A stretch of 64,000 nucleotides of DNA from positions 222,799 to 286,798 of the forward strand of contig NZ_QKSM01000004.1 in NCBI RefSeq assembly GCF_003234185.1, in the 5' to 3' direction. The number at the start of each line of letters is the position of its first letter. The stretch's first letter is position 1. The position numbers and the translations under genes are program-made. Origin of the DNA: Curtobacterium sp. MCSS17_008 (GTDB lineage Bacteria > Actinomycetota > Actinomycetes > Actinomycetales > Microbacteriaceae). Below, piece by piece: positions 55,801 through 64,000 of this stretch. The notes under the pieces are model-generated. The model did no database searches and had not been told where the DNA came from. It saw only the letters and a program-made list of their open reading frames with translations.

Positions 55801-58800
55801 ACCGCCCGGCTCGTCGCGTGGATCGTCGGCTCGGTCGACGACCAGACCGCCCGTCGTGCAGTGGCAGCCGACCTGCCGGACTACATGGTGCCGACGGCGA
55901 TCGCGCTCGTCGACGCGATCCCGCTCACGCCGAACGGCAAGGTCGACGTCGCCGCGCTGCCGGAGCCCACATCGTCCGGCGCCTCCGCCGAGCCCGTGAC
56001 CGACGACGAGCGGACCATGAGCCGCGTGTTCGGTGAGGTGCTCGGCGCCCACGACGTCGGGATGCACGACGACTTCTTCGCGCTCGGCGGACACTCGCTG
56101 CTCGCCGTGGGGCTGATGGGACGGATCCGCGACGAGCTCGGCGCGTCACTGCCCCTCCGCAGCATCTTCGACGCGCCCACCCCCGCCGGCCTGCTCGCGG
56201 CCGTCGGGCCGGCAGCGACGGCACCGGCACAGGGGACGCGTCCGAGCACGTCCGCGCTGGGGGCCTGGACCGCCGAGCACCCGCGCCGGGACGGCGAGCA
56301 GCTGCCGCTGTCGCCGAACCAGGCACGCCTGTGGTTCCTCAACCGGCTCGACCCGACCTCCACGGACTACTCGGTGCTGCTGCAGGCGACGTTCCGCGGT
56401 GACCTCGACACCGACGCCTTCGCGCACGCCGTCGACGACGTGATCGAGCGACACGAGGTGCTGCGCACGACCTACCCGGAGGTCGACGGGCGGCCGGTCC
56501 AGCGGATCCACGCGCCCGAGCCCGGTGTCGTCGCCGACACGGCGGTCGACACCAGGGTGGGCTTCGACCTCACGGTCGACCTCCCGGTCCGTGCCGCGCT
56601 CGTCCGTACCGGGGACCAGCAGTGGCGTCTCGACCTGCTGATCCACCACATCGCCACGGACGGTGCCTCGCTGGCCCCGCTCGCACGCGACATCGCCACC
56701 GCCTACGCCGCCCGGACCGGGAGCACGGCGCGCGCGCAGCGCCCGCTCGAGGTCCAGTACGCGGACTTCGCCCGGATGCAGCGGGCGCTCGAGGAGGCCG
56801 ACGGCGGGCGCCACGACGACTCGTTGTCCGCCTGGACCGAGCGCCTCGCCGGCATCCCGGACGAGCTCGACCTGCCGGCGGACAGCCGTCGGCCCGAGTC
56901 GGCCACCCGTGCCGCCCGCCAGGTCCGGTTCACCGTGCCGGAGGGCGTCGTGTCGGCGATGCACGCTGCGGCCGGCCAGGCGCAGGCCAGCGGGTTCCAC
57001 GCCTGGCTCGGCGGACTCGCCGGGTACCTGCACCGGATCGGTGCCGGCGACGACGTGGTGGTCGGATCGCCGTCCGCCGGACGGTCGGACCCGGACACCG
57101 CAGACCTCGTCGGCTTCTTCGTCAACACGCTGCCGCTGCGCGTCGGCATGGCCGACGCGCCGGACCTGATCGCGACGATCGAGCGGGCCCGTGCCGCCAC
57201 GCTGCACGCCATCGAGCACGAGTCGGTGCCGTTCGAGCGCATCGTGGAGGCGATGGCACCCGAGCGCCGGCTCGGTCGACACCCCCTGTTCCAGACGATG
57301 CTCTCGGTGGAGGAGGAGAGCGGGGTCGCGATCGCGCTGCCCGGCGTCACCACCGAGCGGCTCGAGCCCGACACCACCGGGTCGGCGAAGGTCGACCTGT
57401 CGTTCACCCTGCGACCCCGGTCGTCGGGGGAGGTCGACGGGGTGCTCGAGTACGACGCGTCCATGTTCAGCGACCGGGCCGCGGAGGGCATCGTCGACCG
57501 GTGGGTGTCCTTCCTGTCCGCCGCCTCCGGAGCGCCGCGTCAGCCGCTGCGGGACGTACCGCTCGACCCGGGCACCGTCCGGCTCGCCGCCTGGTCGTCG
57601 ACGCCGGACCAGCACCAGGAGTCCGTCCTCGAGGCGTTCGCCGCGTCCGTCGCCGCGCGACCCACGGCGCCCGCGATCGTCGCCGGGGACCGCCGCCTGA
57701 GCACCGCTGCGCTCGACGCCCGTGTCGACGAGCTGTGCGCGACCGTGGTCGCGAACGGCGTGCGACCGGGTGAGGTCGTCGCGCTGCCCCTGGAACGCGG
57801 TGTCGACACGGTTGCTGCGCTCCTCGCGGTGTGGCGTGCCGGCGCGGTCGCCGCACCCGTCGACGTGGAGCTGCCGCGCGAGCGGATCGCGACCATGCTC
57901 CGGACCGCCGACGTGCGCCTGGTGCTGCACCACGGCCTCCAGGACGGAGCGGACGGAGCGGACGGCGCGACCGGTGCCGACGTCGTCGTCCTCGCGGCGA
58001 CCGACGCCGGCCTGTCGACGGACCGGGTGGTCCGGCTCGACGCGCCGACGCCGTCGACGTCCACCGCACCGGCGCGTGCGACGGCAGGCGCTCCCGGACC
58101 CGACGACCCGGCGTACCTCGTGTTCACGTCGGGGACGACGGGCGAGCCGAAGGCGGTGCAGGTGCCGCACCGCGCGCTCGCCGCACTGCTGTCGAGCCAC
58201 CGCGCCACCCTGCTGCCCGACCCGGACGAGCGCCGCCTGCGGATGGCGCACACCACGGGTGTCGGCTTCGACGCCGCGATGGACCCCGTCGTCTGGCTGG
58301 CCGCCGGCCACGAGCTGCACATGGTCGACGACGCGACCCGGCGGGACCCGCAGGCGCTCGTCGCACTGTTCGCCGAACGCGGCATCGGCGCGTGGGAGAC
58401 CACGCCGAGCTACGTCACCGCGCTCACGGGCCAGACGGACCTCGAGGCGCTCTTCGACCGGCGCGACGACGGGGACCCCTTCGTCCTGTTGCTGGGCGGC
58501 GAGCCCCTCGACGCGGGCCTGTGGACCTGGCTGCGCGGACGACCGGCGGTCGACGCCTGGAACCTGTACGGACCGACCGAGGTCGGTGTGGACTCCATGG
58601 TCGCCCGGGTGGCGGACAGCACCGTCCCGGAACTCGGCGCCACGACCGTCGCCACCATCGGCTACGTGCTCGACGCCCGGCTCCGTCCGACCCCGGTCGG
58701 CAGCGTCGGCGAGCTGTACCTCGCCGGCGAGCAGCTGGCGCACGGGTACCTCGGTCGACCGGACCTGTCGGCCGAGCGGTTCGTGGCGGACCCCTTCGCG

Positions 58801-60357
58801 GCGGACGGCACCCGGATGTACCGGACCGGCGACCTCGTCGTCCGGCGCGACGCCGAGGCGGGTGCACGACCGGGCATCGTCTCCCTCGGGCGCAGCGACG
58901 GCCAGGTGAAGATCCGCGGGCACCGCGTCGAGCCCGGTGAGGTGGAGGCGGTCCTCCGCGCGGCCGAGGACGTCGCGCAGGCCGTGGTCCGGCCGGTCGA
59001 CACCCCACGTGGCACCGAACTCGGAGCCTGGGTGGTGACCGACGGCCCGGCGTCCGACGAGGTCCTGGGCCGCCTGTCGGACCTGGTGCGCTCCCGCGTG
59101 CCCGACTACATGGTGCCGGCCGCGATCACCGCGATCGACACCGTCCCGCTGACCCCGAACGGCAAGGTCGATGTCCGGGCGCTGCCGGAGCCCCGCCTCG
59201 GCGGTGGTGCGGGTGCCGCCCCGGACGGCCCCGCGGAACGGGCGGTGGCGGCGGCGTTCGCCGAGACGCTCGGGGTGGACGACGTCCGCGCTGACGACTC
59301 CTTCTTCGCGCTCGGCGGTCACTCCTTCGTGGCGCAGCCGACGATCCAGCGGGTGAACGACGCGCTCGGCGCCGACCTGCCGGTGCAGGCGCTCTTCCAG
59401 GCGCCGACGGTCGCCGGTCTCGCCGCACTGGTCGAGTCCGGCGGCGCCGACGTCGCCGAGTCCCTCCGCACGATCCTGCCGCTCCGTCGGACCGGCGAGG
59501 ACGCACCGGTGTTCGCCGTGCACCCCGCGAGCGGCGTCGCGTGGAAGTTCTCCACCTTCGTGTCGCGGCTCGCCACGACCCGTCCGGTGCTCGGGGTGCA
59601 GATGCCGGGCATCGCACCGGACCAGCCCGAGCCGCCGACCGCCGGGACGCTCGACGAGCTGCTCACCGAGTACGTGGCGGCGATCCGCGCCGAGCAGCCG
59701 CACGGCCCGTACCTGCTCACCGGGTACTCGTTCGGTGGCCGCCTCGCCCACCACATCGCGGCACGGCTGCAGTCGGAGGGGGAGCAGGTCGCGCTCCTCG
59801 CGGTGCTCGACGCCTACCCGACGGACGCCTCGGCGTTCGAGGGTGTCGCGGAAACCGACGACATGTGGCGCGGCTTCCTCGACGCGAACGGCGTGGTCCC
59901 CCCGGACGGCGCCCTCGACGCCGAGCGGGTGCTCGCCCTCCTCGCCGAGGCCGGCAACCCGTTGGCCGACGTGCCGGGTCACGTGGTCGACCGCATGGTG
60001 CGGCGGTTCCGTCGACTCGGCGCGCTCCTGGACGCCGCGCCGGTCCCCGTCGTCGACGGCGACCTCCACGTGTTCGAGGCGACCGAGGACGTCCCTGCCG
60101 GCCGTCCGGCGCCCGACGCCTGGGAGCGCTTCGCCCGGGGTACGGTGACGTCGAGCAGCGTGGGCGTGCGCCACCAGGACATGCTCGTCGACCGGGCGCT
60201 CGACGACATCGCCCCGGTGCTCGACCGGCTGCTCGAGGACGCCCGACACGCCGACGCCCGACACGCCGACGACCGGGCATCGAACCGATCCGGCGCCCGC
60301 TCCGAAGAACCCTGTGAGACGACACCTGCCGCCGACGCAGAGGAGGATCGACCATGA
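49837..60357 (+). CDS. Trimodular non-ribosomal peptide synthetase (C-A-T x3, TE)
   Basis: A 3506-residue synthetase. Module 1: C (HHILLDG near 153), A ([13 protein letters not shown] near 632), T (GGHSL near 1025). Module 2: C (HHIASDG near 1211), A ([13 protein letters not shown] near 1694), T (GGHSL near 2084). Module 3: C (HHIATDG near 2270), A ([13 protein letters not shown] near 2760), T (GGHSF near 3161). A thioesterase with GYSFGG (Ser near 3297) ends it. No epimerization, methylation or reductase domain is seen. The initial C domain suggests that an acyl or aryl group starts the chain, as in EntF. All three A domains share D-A-D-T at the first four code positions. GTG at 49837 has AGGAGGAG upstream. 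Cytoplasmic; product probably a metallophore. Confidence 0.95.
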   Translation: MTSKHHQHDRSERGAEVRVPLTSAQRRIWYAQELDPSNPTYQIGQYLDLRGELDPRLVRVALTKAVADLDALSTRLRSDADGPYGIVERPRPTDEVVQVVDLRHLDEDVALAEARAAMEREMGTPRDVQGDDLFAAVLFRITTTRALLFQRVHHILLDGYSAVIALRYMAEVYTRLAEHAPSGRLLDLAARPLAHLAARVPSPLPGLNELHRDLAEYEASGQWELDEAHWRGVLAEETPVVGLEGTTASAARRVVRVAVPLDAERTARLAALGRDLPKTVVAVVALYTAKITGEERVALGLPVTARRGRVAKSTPSMLSTILPLRIDVPASATVADVVAHAGDVVRGAVAHQRFPVESLDGAPRYAGPSVNLLPVIDEIRFGAAVGAVNILSTGPVHDLSIVLSGLTSDAAEPTLQLEGDADLHTSESLAEHAHRLLAFVDRVVDDPEGLTVTDAAVVRDAEVATLLEQGTGETVDLEPQRVLEAFADVARRRPDEVAVVADDGTTTFASLDADATRLAHHLVREGVVPGSRVAVRIERSSLLPMLVLAVLRAGGVYVPLDPEYPTDRVAGMIEDSEPTMLLTSSGQLARDRAAGASWRVPSLAVDADTAVWRRRTDDPSTLPVVADDALAYIVFTSGSTGRPKGVGVDRTALRNLFQHHRAEMFEPAARRLGRPLRVAHTAGLSFDAAWDPLLWLFAGHELHVIADDVRRDPERLVEEFARRRIDAIETTPSFAEALLAAGMLDAEVHPTEIAIGGEAVGPALWDALAHRDDVHAVNLYGPTEATVDSLTAVVEPGREPHIGSSVRNSRHYILDASLTPVPDRAVGELYLAGTNVARGYVGQPGLSAERFVADPFAADGSRMYRTGDVVRRRRDGSLRFVGRIDDQVKIRGYRVELAEVEAAMSRQPGVTRAAAVVRGEGPTSRIIGYVESDGDLDHLPVVVRDGMRSEVPDYMVPSTIVALDDLPVTPNGKLDRRALPVPEPSGAGPVKQPRTERERITAEAFAEVLEVGSVGIDDDFFAAGGHSLLATRLAARLSERLDRTVTVRDVFERPTVAGLAGGTDEGPASDRPTRLARTTRPDPLPVSLTQRRLWFLNRLEPDSAAYNIPVVLRLDGPLVVPALRAAFTDVAMRHEPLRTTVPFAGDQPVQQVLDGAAAEPSFLTVTVPEHRVDDVVRDEATRPFDVTTETPLRAVLLRVDDDHHVLVATMHHIASDGWSLAPFARDLGTAYAARAAGTAPAWEPLPVDYADFTLWQREQLGDPDDPSSELAQQLSFWRGALEGAPDEITLPRDRARSVDGDVRRGTGQVTLDLDDQRHAELRRFAGEHRTSLFIVLHAAVAATLQQHGAGEDIVLGTPVAGRADPLLDELVGFFVNTVALRTSLVGDPSIEDLLERVRASNSAAYAHQDVPFDAVVDAVRPPRSAGRHPLFQVMLTLQNTEPAALDLGDVAVTVPAQTTSAGVKTDLLIDVTTPAGDDGGLVITVGYDRALFDEPTAARVRDALDRVLGAFVAAPHRRLSDIPNVDAETALVLDRQARGRALAAEGTVLDRLDATVLRTPEVGALVDTAGTTSFAGLGRRVTAIATRLAGLGVASGDRVAVALPRSADAIAVVLGVLRAGAVAVPVDVAHPDARIGQILDGAAPAVVVTDDAGRAGRITAAIDATPLIVPPADLEVEDGDAPSPSAPTPEDVAYLVYTSGTTGTPKGVQVSHAALANVLAQHEAAMMGPVRDRVGDRAPRMLHLSGLGFDAAWDPILWLVAGTTLEMADDATRTNAEAVVRSITEHGVDVVETTPSYARQLAAVGLFEAVAARGARLTVAVGGEPVPAELWDRIAEAEHIDGWNLYGPSESTVDAVVARIEPGPVTIGWPVANVTARVLDDFLQPVPPGVDGELYLSGGSLAHGYRGRAAETAGRFVADPQGDGTRMYRTGDVVRRRATGELEFLRRDDDQVKLRGYRIELDDVARALERVDGVDSAVARIVAPGGPDTARLVAWIVGSVDDQTARRAVAADLPDYMVPTAIALVDAIPLTPNGKVDVAALPEPTSSGASAEPVTDDERTMSRVFGEVLGAHDVGMHDDFFALGGHSLLAVGLMGRIRDELGASLPLRSIFDAPTPAGLLAAVGPAATAPAQGTRPSTSALGAWTAEHPRRDGEQLPLSPNQARLWFLNRLDPTSTDYSVLLQATFRGDLDTDAFAHAVDDVIERHEVLRTTYPEVDGRPVQRIHAPEPGVVADTAVDTRVGFDLTVDLPVRAALVRTGDQQWRLDLLIHHIATDGASLAPLARDIATAYAARTGSTARAQRPLEVQYADFARMQRALEEADGGRHDDSLSAWTERLAGIPDELDLPADSRRPESATRAARQVRFTVPEGVVSAMHAAAGQAQASGFHAWLGGLAGYLHRIGAGDDVVVGSPSAGRSDPDTADLVGFFVNTLPLRVGMADAPDLIATIERARAATLHAIEHESVPFERIVEAMAPERRLGRHPLFQTMLSVEEESGVAIALPGVTTERLEPDTTGSAKVDLSFTLRPRSSGEVDGVLEYDASMFSDRAAEGIVDRWVSFLSAASGAPRQPLRDVPLDPGTVRLAAWSSTPDQHQESVLEAFAASVAARPTAPAIVAGDRRLSTAALDARVDELCATVVANGVRPGEVVALPLERGVDTVAALLAVWRAGAVAAPVDVELPRERIATMLRTADVRLVLHHGLQDGADGADGATGADVVVLAATDAGLSTDRVVRLDAPTPSTSTAPARATAGAPGPDDPAYLVFTSGTTGEPKAVQVPHRALAALLSSHRATLLPDPDERRLRMAHTTGVGFDAAMDPVVWLAAGHELHMVDDATRRDPQALVALFAERGIGAWETTPSYVTALTGQTDLEALFDRRDDGDPFVLLLGGEPLDAGLWTWLRGRPAVDAWNLYGPTEVGVDSMVARVADSTVPELGATTVATIGYVLDARLRPTPVGSVGELYLAGEQLAHGYLGRPDLSAERFVADPFAADGTRMYRTGDLVVRRDAEAGARPGIVSLGRSDGQVKIRGHRVEPGEVEAVLRAAEDVAQAVVRPVDTPRGTELGAWVVTDGPASDEVLGRLSDLVRSRVPDYMVPAAITAIDTVPLTPNGKVDVRALPEPRLGGGAGAAPDGPAERAVAAAFAETLGVDDVRADDSFFALGGHSFVAQPTIQRVNDALGADLPVQALFQAPTVAGLAALVESGGADVAESLRTILPLRRTGEDAPVFAVHPASGVAWKFSTFVSRLATTRPVLGVQMPGIAPDQPEPPTAGTLDELLTEYVAAIRAEQPHGPYLLTGYSFGGRLAHHIAARLQSEGEQVALLAVLDAYPTDASAFEGVAETDDMWRGFLDANGVVPPDGALDAERVLALLAEAGNPLADVPGHVVDRMVRRFRRLGALLDAAPVPVVDGDLHVFEATEDVPAGRPAPDAWERFARGTVTSSSVGVRHQDMLVDRALDDIAPVLDRLLEDARHADARHADDRASNRSGARSEEPCETTPAADAEEDRP

Positions 60358-60563
60358 CGAACCCGTTCGATGACCAGGACGGCGCCTTCCGGGTGCTGGT
60401 GAACGAAGCCGGACAGCACTCGCTGTGGCCCGAGTTCGCCGACGTCCCCCGGGGCTGGGTGGCCGTGTTCGGACCTGCCGTGAAGGCTGCGTGCACCGAG
60501 TACGTCTCGGAGCACTGGCATGACATCACGCCGTCCGTCGAGAGCGACCGCGTCGCCTCGTGA
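60354..60563 (+). CDS. MbtH-family NRPS accessory protein
   Basis: A 69-residue MbtH protein that binds adenylation domains and supports their folding or activity. The family pattern is complete: [24 protein letters not shown], then [12 protein letters not shown] and the third Trp in [11 protein letters not shown] at 60354 overlaps the NRPS stop codon, so it is translated with its client enzyme. Its stop overlaps the next gene. Confidence 0.95.
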   Translation: MTNPFDDQDGAFRVLVNEAGQHSLWPEFADVPRGWVAVFGPAVKAACTEYVSEHWHDITPSVESDRVAS

Positions 60564-61594
60564 TCTCCATCCGCGGCATCACCAAGCGCTTCGGGAGCCA
60601 CCAGGCCCTGGACGGCGTCGACCTCGAGGTGCCGGAGGGCACGGTCCAGGGGCTGCTCGGGCCGAACGGCGCGGGGAAGACGACCACCGTGCGGGTGCTC
60701 ACGACACTGCTGCGGCCGGACTCGGGTGACGCCTGGGTCGCGGGTCGGTCGGTGACCACCGACGGACACGCGGTCCGCGCGTGCCTCGGCGTCTCGGGCC
60801 AGTACGCGGCGGTCGACGAGAAACTGACCGGGTTCGAGAACCTCACCATGGTCGGCGAGCTGTACGGCATGCGCCGGAAGGCCGCGAAGGCCAGGGCTCG
60901 CGAGTTGCTGCGGGACTTCCGGCTCGACGACGTCCCGGACGACAAGCGTGCGGGGGCGTACTCGGGCGGCATGCGTCGTCGGTTGGACCTGGCGGGCGCG
61001 ATCGTCGCCCGGCCCCCGGTCGTCATCCTCGACGAACCGACCACCGGGCTCGACCCCCGCGGACGCCGGGACACGTGGGACGCGATCGAGTCACTCGCGT
61101 CCGGCGGTACGACCGTGCTCCTCACCACGCAGTACCTCGAGGAGGCCGACCAGCTCGCGGACTCGATCGCGGTGATCGACGGGGGGCGCATCATCGCGGA
61201 GGGCACCGCCGCAGGGCTGAAGTCCCAGACGGGCGGAGCACGGGTCGACGTCCTCCTCGTCCCCGGCAGCGACGTCCCGCGGGCGGTGGACGCCGTCCGG
61301 CGGGCGGGCCACGAGGTCACCGTCGACGGTCGGTCCGGACGGTTGACGGTCGGCGCCGGCAACGGCAGCCGGGACCTGCTCGACATCGTCGGCGCCCTGC
61401 ACGCCGCCGGCCTGGACACGACCGAGGCCGCCCTCCGACAGCCGACGCTGGACGAGGTCTTCCTGCAGCTCACCGGCACACCGGCCGATGCCGACGCCGC
61501 CGAGCCCGACGGGTCCGACCCCCCGGACACGGGACCTGAAGCCCCCGGACCGGCGATCGTCACGGCCGGACGACCCGCGGGGGCGACCCGATGA
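60560..61594 (+). CDS. ABC-2 exporter ATP-binding protein (DrrA-like)
   Basis: A 344-residue ATPase. Walker A is LLGPNGAGKTTTVRVL near 35, the signature is AYSGGMRRRLDLAGAIV near 134, Walker B is VVILDEPTTGLDPRGR, and TQYLEEADQLAD carries the switch region. The C-terminal part has the DrrA-type extension ending in QPTLDEVFLQLTG, then a disordered Asp/Pro tail. It should energise export of the NRPS product with the permease that follows. GTG at 60560 overlaps the MbtH stop. Confidence 0.92.
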   Translation: MISIRGITKRFGSHQALDGVDLEVPEGTVQGLLGPNGAGKTTTVRVLTTLLRPDSGDAWVAGRSVTTDGHAVRACLGVSGQYAAVDEKLTGFENLTMVGELYGMRRKAAKARARELLRDFRLDDVPDDKRAGAYSGGMRRRLDLAGAIVARPPVVILDEPTTGLDPRGRRDTWDAIESLASGGTTVLLTTQYLEEADQLADSIAVIDGGRIIAEGTAAGLKSQTGGARVDVLLVPGSDVPRAVDAVRRAGHEVTVDGRSGRLTVGAGNGSRDLLDIVGALHAAGLDTTEAALRQPTLDEVFLQLTGTPADADAAEPDGSDPPDTGPEAPGPAIVTAGRPAGATR

Positions 61595-62388
61595 GCGTCG
61601 CGAGCGTCCTCCGCGACGGTCGCGTCATCGCCCGTCGGAACATGCTCGGCGTCCGCCGGACCCCCGGCGCGCTGGTGACCGGGGTCGCGCAGCCCGTCAT
61701 CTTCGTGCTCATCCTGGGGTACGTGTTCGCGGGAGCGCTCGGTGGCGACGCCTACCGGGAGTTCCTCATCGGGGGTGTGCTGGCGCAGACGCTCACGTTC
61801 AACTCGTCCTTCACCGCCGTCTACCTGGCGAAGGACCTCCAGACCGGGTTGATCGACCGCTTCCGCGCGCTGCCGATGTCGCGGGTGGGCGTCATCCTCG
61901 GGCGTACGACCTCCGACCTGCTGACCAACGCCATCTCGATCATCGTCGTGATCGCCTGCGGCCTGGCGATCGGGTGGCGTGTGCACTCCGACGTCTGGTC
62001 CGCGCTGCTGACCTGCGGCCTCCTGCTGCTCTTCGCCTTCGCGACGTCGTGGATCGGTGCGTTCATCGCCCTGACCGCCCGCAGCGTCGAGGTCGCGCAG
62101 AGCCTCGGCCTGCTCTGGCTGTTCCCGGTCTGCTTCGTCTCCGGCGCGTTCGTGTCGGCCGACATGCTCCCGGGGCCCCTCCGGGTGGTCGCCGAGTGGA
62201 ACCCGGTCACCGCCGTCGCGACCGCCGTGCGACGCGGCTTCGGCAACGAGCCGCCGAGCGGCTTCGCCGTGGGCCAGGGGTGGCCGGCCGACAACGCACT
62301 CCTGTACGCGTTCCTCTGCTGCATCGCGATCATCGCCGTGTTCGCACCGATCGCCGTCGTGCAGTACCGGCGGATCAGCAAGCGGTGA
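61591..62388 (+). CDS. ABC-2 exporter permease (DrrB-like)
   Basis: A 265-residue permease with six hydrophobic helices and the DrrB-type elements QPVIFVLILGYVFAGAL in the first half and FVSGAFVSADMLPGPLRVVAEWNPVTAV near the last. It overlaps the ATPase gene by 4 nt and the PPTase gene by 4 nt. It forms a DrrAB-like exporter, most simply for the peptide made by the adjacent synthetase. Confidence 0.9.
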   Translation: MSVASVLRDGRVIARRNMLGVRRTPGALVTGVAQPVIFVLILGYVFAGALGGDAYREFLIGGVLAQTLTFNSSFTAVYLAKDLQTGLIDRFRALPMSRVGVILGRTTSDLLTNAISIIVVIACGLAIGWRVHSDVWSALLTCGLLLLFAFATSWIGAFIALTARSVEVAQSLGLLWLFPVCFVSGAFVSADMLPGPLRVVAEWNPVTAVATAVRRGFGNEPPSGFAVGQGWPADNALLYAFLCCIAIIAVFAPIAVVQYRRISKR

Positions 62389-63149
62389 TCCACCTCCTGC
62401 AGGCCACCGTCGACGACGTCCTGGACGCGGGCGACCGACTGCTCGGGCGGGTCGACGGTGCGGGAGCGGAGCAGCTCGTGGACGTGGCCGACCGCGACGC
62501 CGCCGACCGCAGACGAGCGGACGCCGACAGGCGCCGCACCCTCGCCGGACGGCTCGCCCTCCGGCTGCTCGCCTGCGCGGTCGGGGGCCGCCCGCCGTCG
62601 GCGGCGGCGTCGCTGACGGTCGACCGCACGTGCGATCGCTGCGGCGCGCCGCACGGACGTCCGCGGCTGGCGGGCGCCTCGGCGTCCACCTCGACCTCGG
62701 GAGACCTCGTGCTCGTGGCCGTCGCCGACCCGGCGGCGCGCGTCGGCGTCGACGTCGAGCGGCTCCCCGAGGCACTGTGGGACGGCTTCGACGAGTACGC
62801 ACTGCACCCTGCCGAACGGGCCGGGGAGGGTGCGTCGTCGCCCGGCGACGCGGACATCGCCCGCCGTCTGCAGATCTGGACCGACAAGGAGGCCGTGCTC
62901 AAGTCCGTCGGCGTCGGCCTGCGGACCGCGCCGGCGAGCTTCCGCGTCGCCGCCACCGCCGTCGCCGGTGGCGGCCCGTCGGCAGACGGCTCCGGGTGGC
63001 GACCCGTCGCGGAGTGTGACGATCCCGCCCTGCGGACCGTGTGGACGGCCACCGTCGACGTCGGGCGTGCCGCCGCGGGCTCGGTCGCAGCCGCCGGTCC
63101 CTCGCCGGTCCGGTCCTGGACGATCGGCGACGTCTCCGGGCAGGGCTGA
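62385..63149 (+). CDS. 4'-phosphopantetheinyl transferase (Sfp type)
   Basis: A 254-residue enzyme that loads phosphopantetheine from CoA onto the NRPS thiolation domains. The Sfp motifs are GVDVERLPE near 122-130 and WTDKEAVLKSVGVGLRTAP near 165-183, which supply the Mg ligands and the catalytic Lys/Glu. The N-terminal half is Arg/Asp-rich. GTG at 62385 overlaps the permease stop, so activation, synthesis and export of the peptide are encoded in one operon. Confidence 0.88.
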   Translation: MIHLLQATVDDVLDAGDRLLGRVDGAGAEQLVDVADRDAADRRRADADRRRTLAGRLALRLLACAVGGRPPSAAASLTVDRTCDRCGAPHGRPRLAGASASTSTSGDLVLVAVADPAARVGVDVERLPEALWDGFDEYALHPAERAGEGASSPGDADIARRLQIWTDKEAVLKSVGVGLRTAPASFRVAATAVAGGGPSADGSGWRPVAECDDPALRTVWTATVDVGRAAAGSVAAAGPSPVRSWTIGDVSGQG

Positions 63150-63154
63150 GCCGG

Positions 63155-63179
63155 CTCCGGCGCACCTGCCCTGCCGGAG
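63155..63179 (+). terminator. Terminator at the end of the NRPS operon
   Basis: CTCCGGC (63155-63161) pairs perfectly with GCCGGAG (63173-63179) around an 11-nt loop, beginning 5 nt after the PPTase stop codon. Confidence 0.6.
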
Positions 63180-63200
63180 CGCTCGGGCGTACGGTGACGC

Positions 63201-63857
63201 ATGGCCCGAACCGTGTTCCTCGACGTCAACGAGACCCTGTCCGACCCGTCGTCCCTGTCGCCGCTCTTCACCTCGCTCGGCGTCCGCGGCGAGACTCCGT
63301 CGACCTGGCTCGCCGCGACCCTGCGCGACGGGTTCGCGCTCAGCCTCAGCACGGGCGCCCGGTCGTTCGCCGAGGTCGCGCGGGCGACCCTGACCACGCT
63401 CCTGTCCGCGCAGGAGCACCGTGCCGGCACCGTGCAGGACGGGGTGGAGCGGATCATGTCGGGCTTCTCCTCGTTGCCCGTGCACGACGACGTGGTCGAG
63501 GGCGTCCGACGGCTCCGGAGTGCTGGCCACCGCCTGGTCGCCCTGTCCAACGGGACCGCGGAGTACGCGGAGGCCCTGCTGGGACGAGCGGGTGTCGTGG
63601 ACGCGTTCGACGCCTGCACCAGCGTCGACGCGCTCGGCGTCTGGAAGCCGGACCGGCGCACCTACGAGCACGCGCTGTCGAGCACCGACACCGCGGCCGC
63701 GGACGCGACGCTCGTCGCCGCACACCCCTGGGACCTGCACGGCGCACGTGCGGTCGGGTTCCGGACGGTCCACGTCGACCGGCGCGGCACGTCCTGGCCG
63801 GCGGTGTTCGACGCGCCCGACGTCCGGGTGCGGTCCCTCACCGACCTGGAGCTGTAG
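63201..63857 (+). CDS. HAD-superfamily hydrolase (haloacid dehalogenase type II-like)
   Basis: A 218-residue HAD enzyme. Motif I is FLDVNETLSD with the nucleophilic Asp8; an Asn replaces the second Asp of the phosphatase DxD motif, as in dehalogenase-type members. Motif II is VALSNGT near 114, motif III Lys is in VWKPDRRTYEHAL, and motif IV is VAAHPWDLHGARAVGF with one acidic residue. A cap domain lies between motifs I and II. It is cytoplasmic and the substrate is unknown. TACGGT lies 5 nt before the ATG. It is separate from the NRPS operon. Confidence 0.82.
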   Translation: MARTVFLDVNETLSDPSSLSPLFTSLGVRGETPSTWLAATLRDGFALSLSTGARSFAEVARATLTTLLSAQEHRAGTVQDGVERIMSGFSSLPVHDDVVEGVRRLRSAGHRLVALSNGTAEYAEALLGRAGVVDAFDACTSVDALGVWKPDRRTYEHALSSTDTAAADATLVAAHPWDLHGARAVGFRTVHVDRRGTSWPAVFDAPDVRVRSLTDLEL

Positions 63858-63957
63858 GGCGGCCGGGTGCGCGCCCTGCCGTCGCGTCCGGCTCGCAGGT
63901 TGCTCCGGATGACGCGGCACCGGAAATACGAGGGCCGTCTCTGCGATTGTCTTCCGG

Positions 63958-64000
63958 GTGAGCACCGCCGAGTCCGCCCCGACCCCCACCGCACAGGCCC
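63958..64000 (+). CDS. Start of a protein-coding gene cut by the window end
   Basis: A GTG at 63958 opens 14 codons (VSTAESAPTPTAQA) to the edge. The Thr/Pro/Ala-rich opening resembles the disordered N-termini of actinobacterial membrane transporters, but the stretch is far too short for a call. It has no clear ribosome site. Confidence 0.25.
   Translation, partial: MSTAESAPTPTAQA

Noticed and set aside
48484..56094. A minus-strand open frame of about 2500 codons antisense to the NRPS
   Set aside because: It is the shadow of strong third-position GC bias in the NRPS gene. Its translation is low-complexity Arg/Asp/Val/Gly without domains, while the plus strand gives clear C, A and T motifs.
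56146..60264. A minus-strand open frame of about 1370 codons antisense to the NRPS 3' half
   Set aside because: Same composition artefact; no recognisable motif and no ribosome site.
49837..60357. Epimerization or N-methylation domains inside the NRPS
   Set aside because: All three condensation-type domains have standard HHxxxDG motifs upstream of an A domain, and the A-to-T spacings leave no room for an extra domain.
63856..63877. Small hairpin AGGGCG/CGCCCT after the HAD gene
   Set aside because: Only 6 bp and overlapping the stop codon; not convincing as a terminator.

Overview
The window is very GC-rich, densely packed actinobacterial DNA. GTG starts are frequent, and 4-nt start/stop overlaps (ATGA or GTGA) join most genes within operons. 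Gene content suggests a Microbacteriaceae-type organism such as Curtobacterium; this is an inference from style and content, not a proven placement. I saw no transposase, integrase, phage gene, rRNA or CRISPR array. There is one tRNA (Gln, TTG).

Region 1 (1-24.6 kb) is mostly core-like. It holds a MarR regulator divergent from an SDR dehydrogenase, a PiT phosphate transporter with a small membrane partner, an alpha/beta hydrolase, a lipoate ligase, an orphan DNA methyltransferase, and a DUF1023-type hydrolase plus lipoprotein pair that are both broken by single-base frameshifts. After these come a DHA2 drug exporter, phosphoglucomutase, a GT2/DUF2064/methyltransferase operon, an epimerase/MTAP pair, a molybdenum-cofactor operon (moeA-moaC-mogA/moaB-moaE) and an ABC-F ATPase. 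A tandem-repeat stretch and a second MarR gene close the region.

Region 2 (25.2-45.75 kb) starts at the tRNA-Gln gene and is a sulfatase island. It carries five cytoplasmic Cys-type sulfatases, four MFS-type transporters and five regulators (PadR, LacI, a truncated TetR, TetR, LacI). It also has one intact formylglycine-generating enzyme (FGE), a remnant of a second FGE, and two DUF202 membrane proteins. Several candidate operators can be read next to their probable regulators. The set looks like import of small sulfated compounds, probably sugars, followed by desulfation inside the cell. No glycoside hydrolase accompanies them.

Region 3 (45.75-63.2 kb) is a metallophore-like locus. A leftward operon encodes a Fec-type substrate-binding lipoprotein, a methyltransferase, a permease and an ATPase. 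Divergently there is a small secreted peptide, a 3506-residue NRPS (C-A-T-C-A-T-C-A-T-TE), an MbtH protein, a DrrAB-like ABC-2 exporter and a phosphopantetheinyl transferase. The three adenylation domains have nearly the same specificity-pocket residues, so the product may contain three copies of one monomer. A HAD hydrolase and the first codons of another gene end the window.

Many first genes have a TANNNT-like box 5-8 nt before the start codon, which points to leaderless transcription. Hairpins of the form GGGAGGC...GCCTCCC recur as probable terminators.
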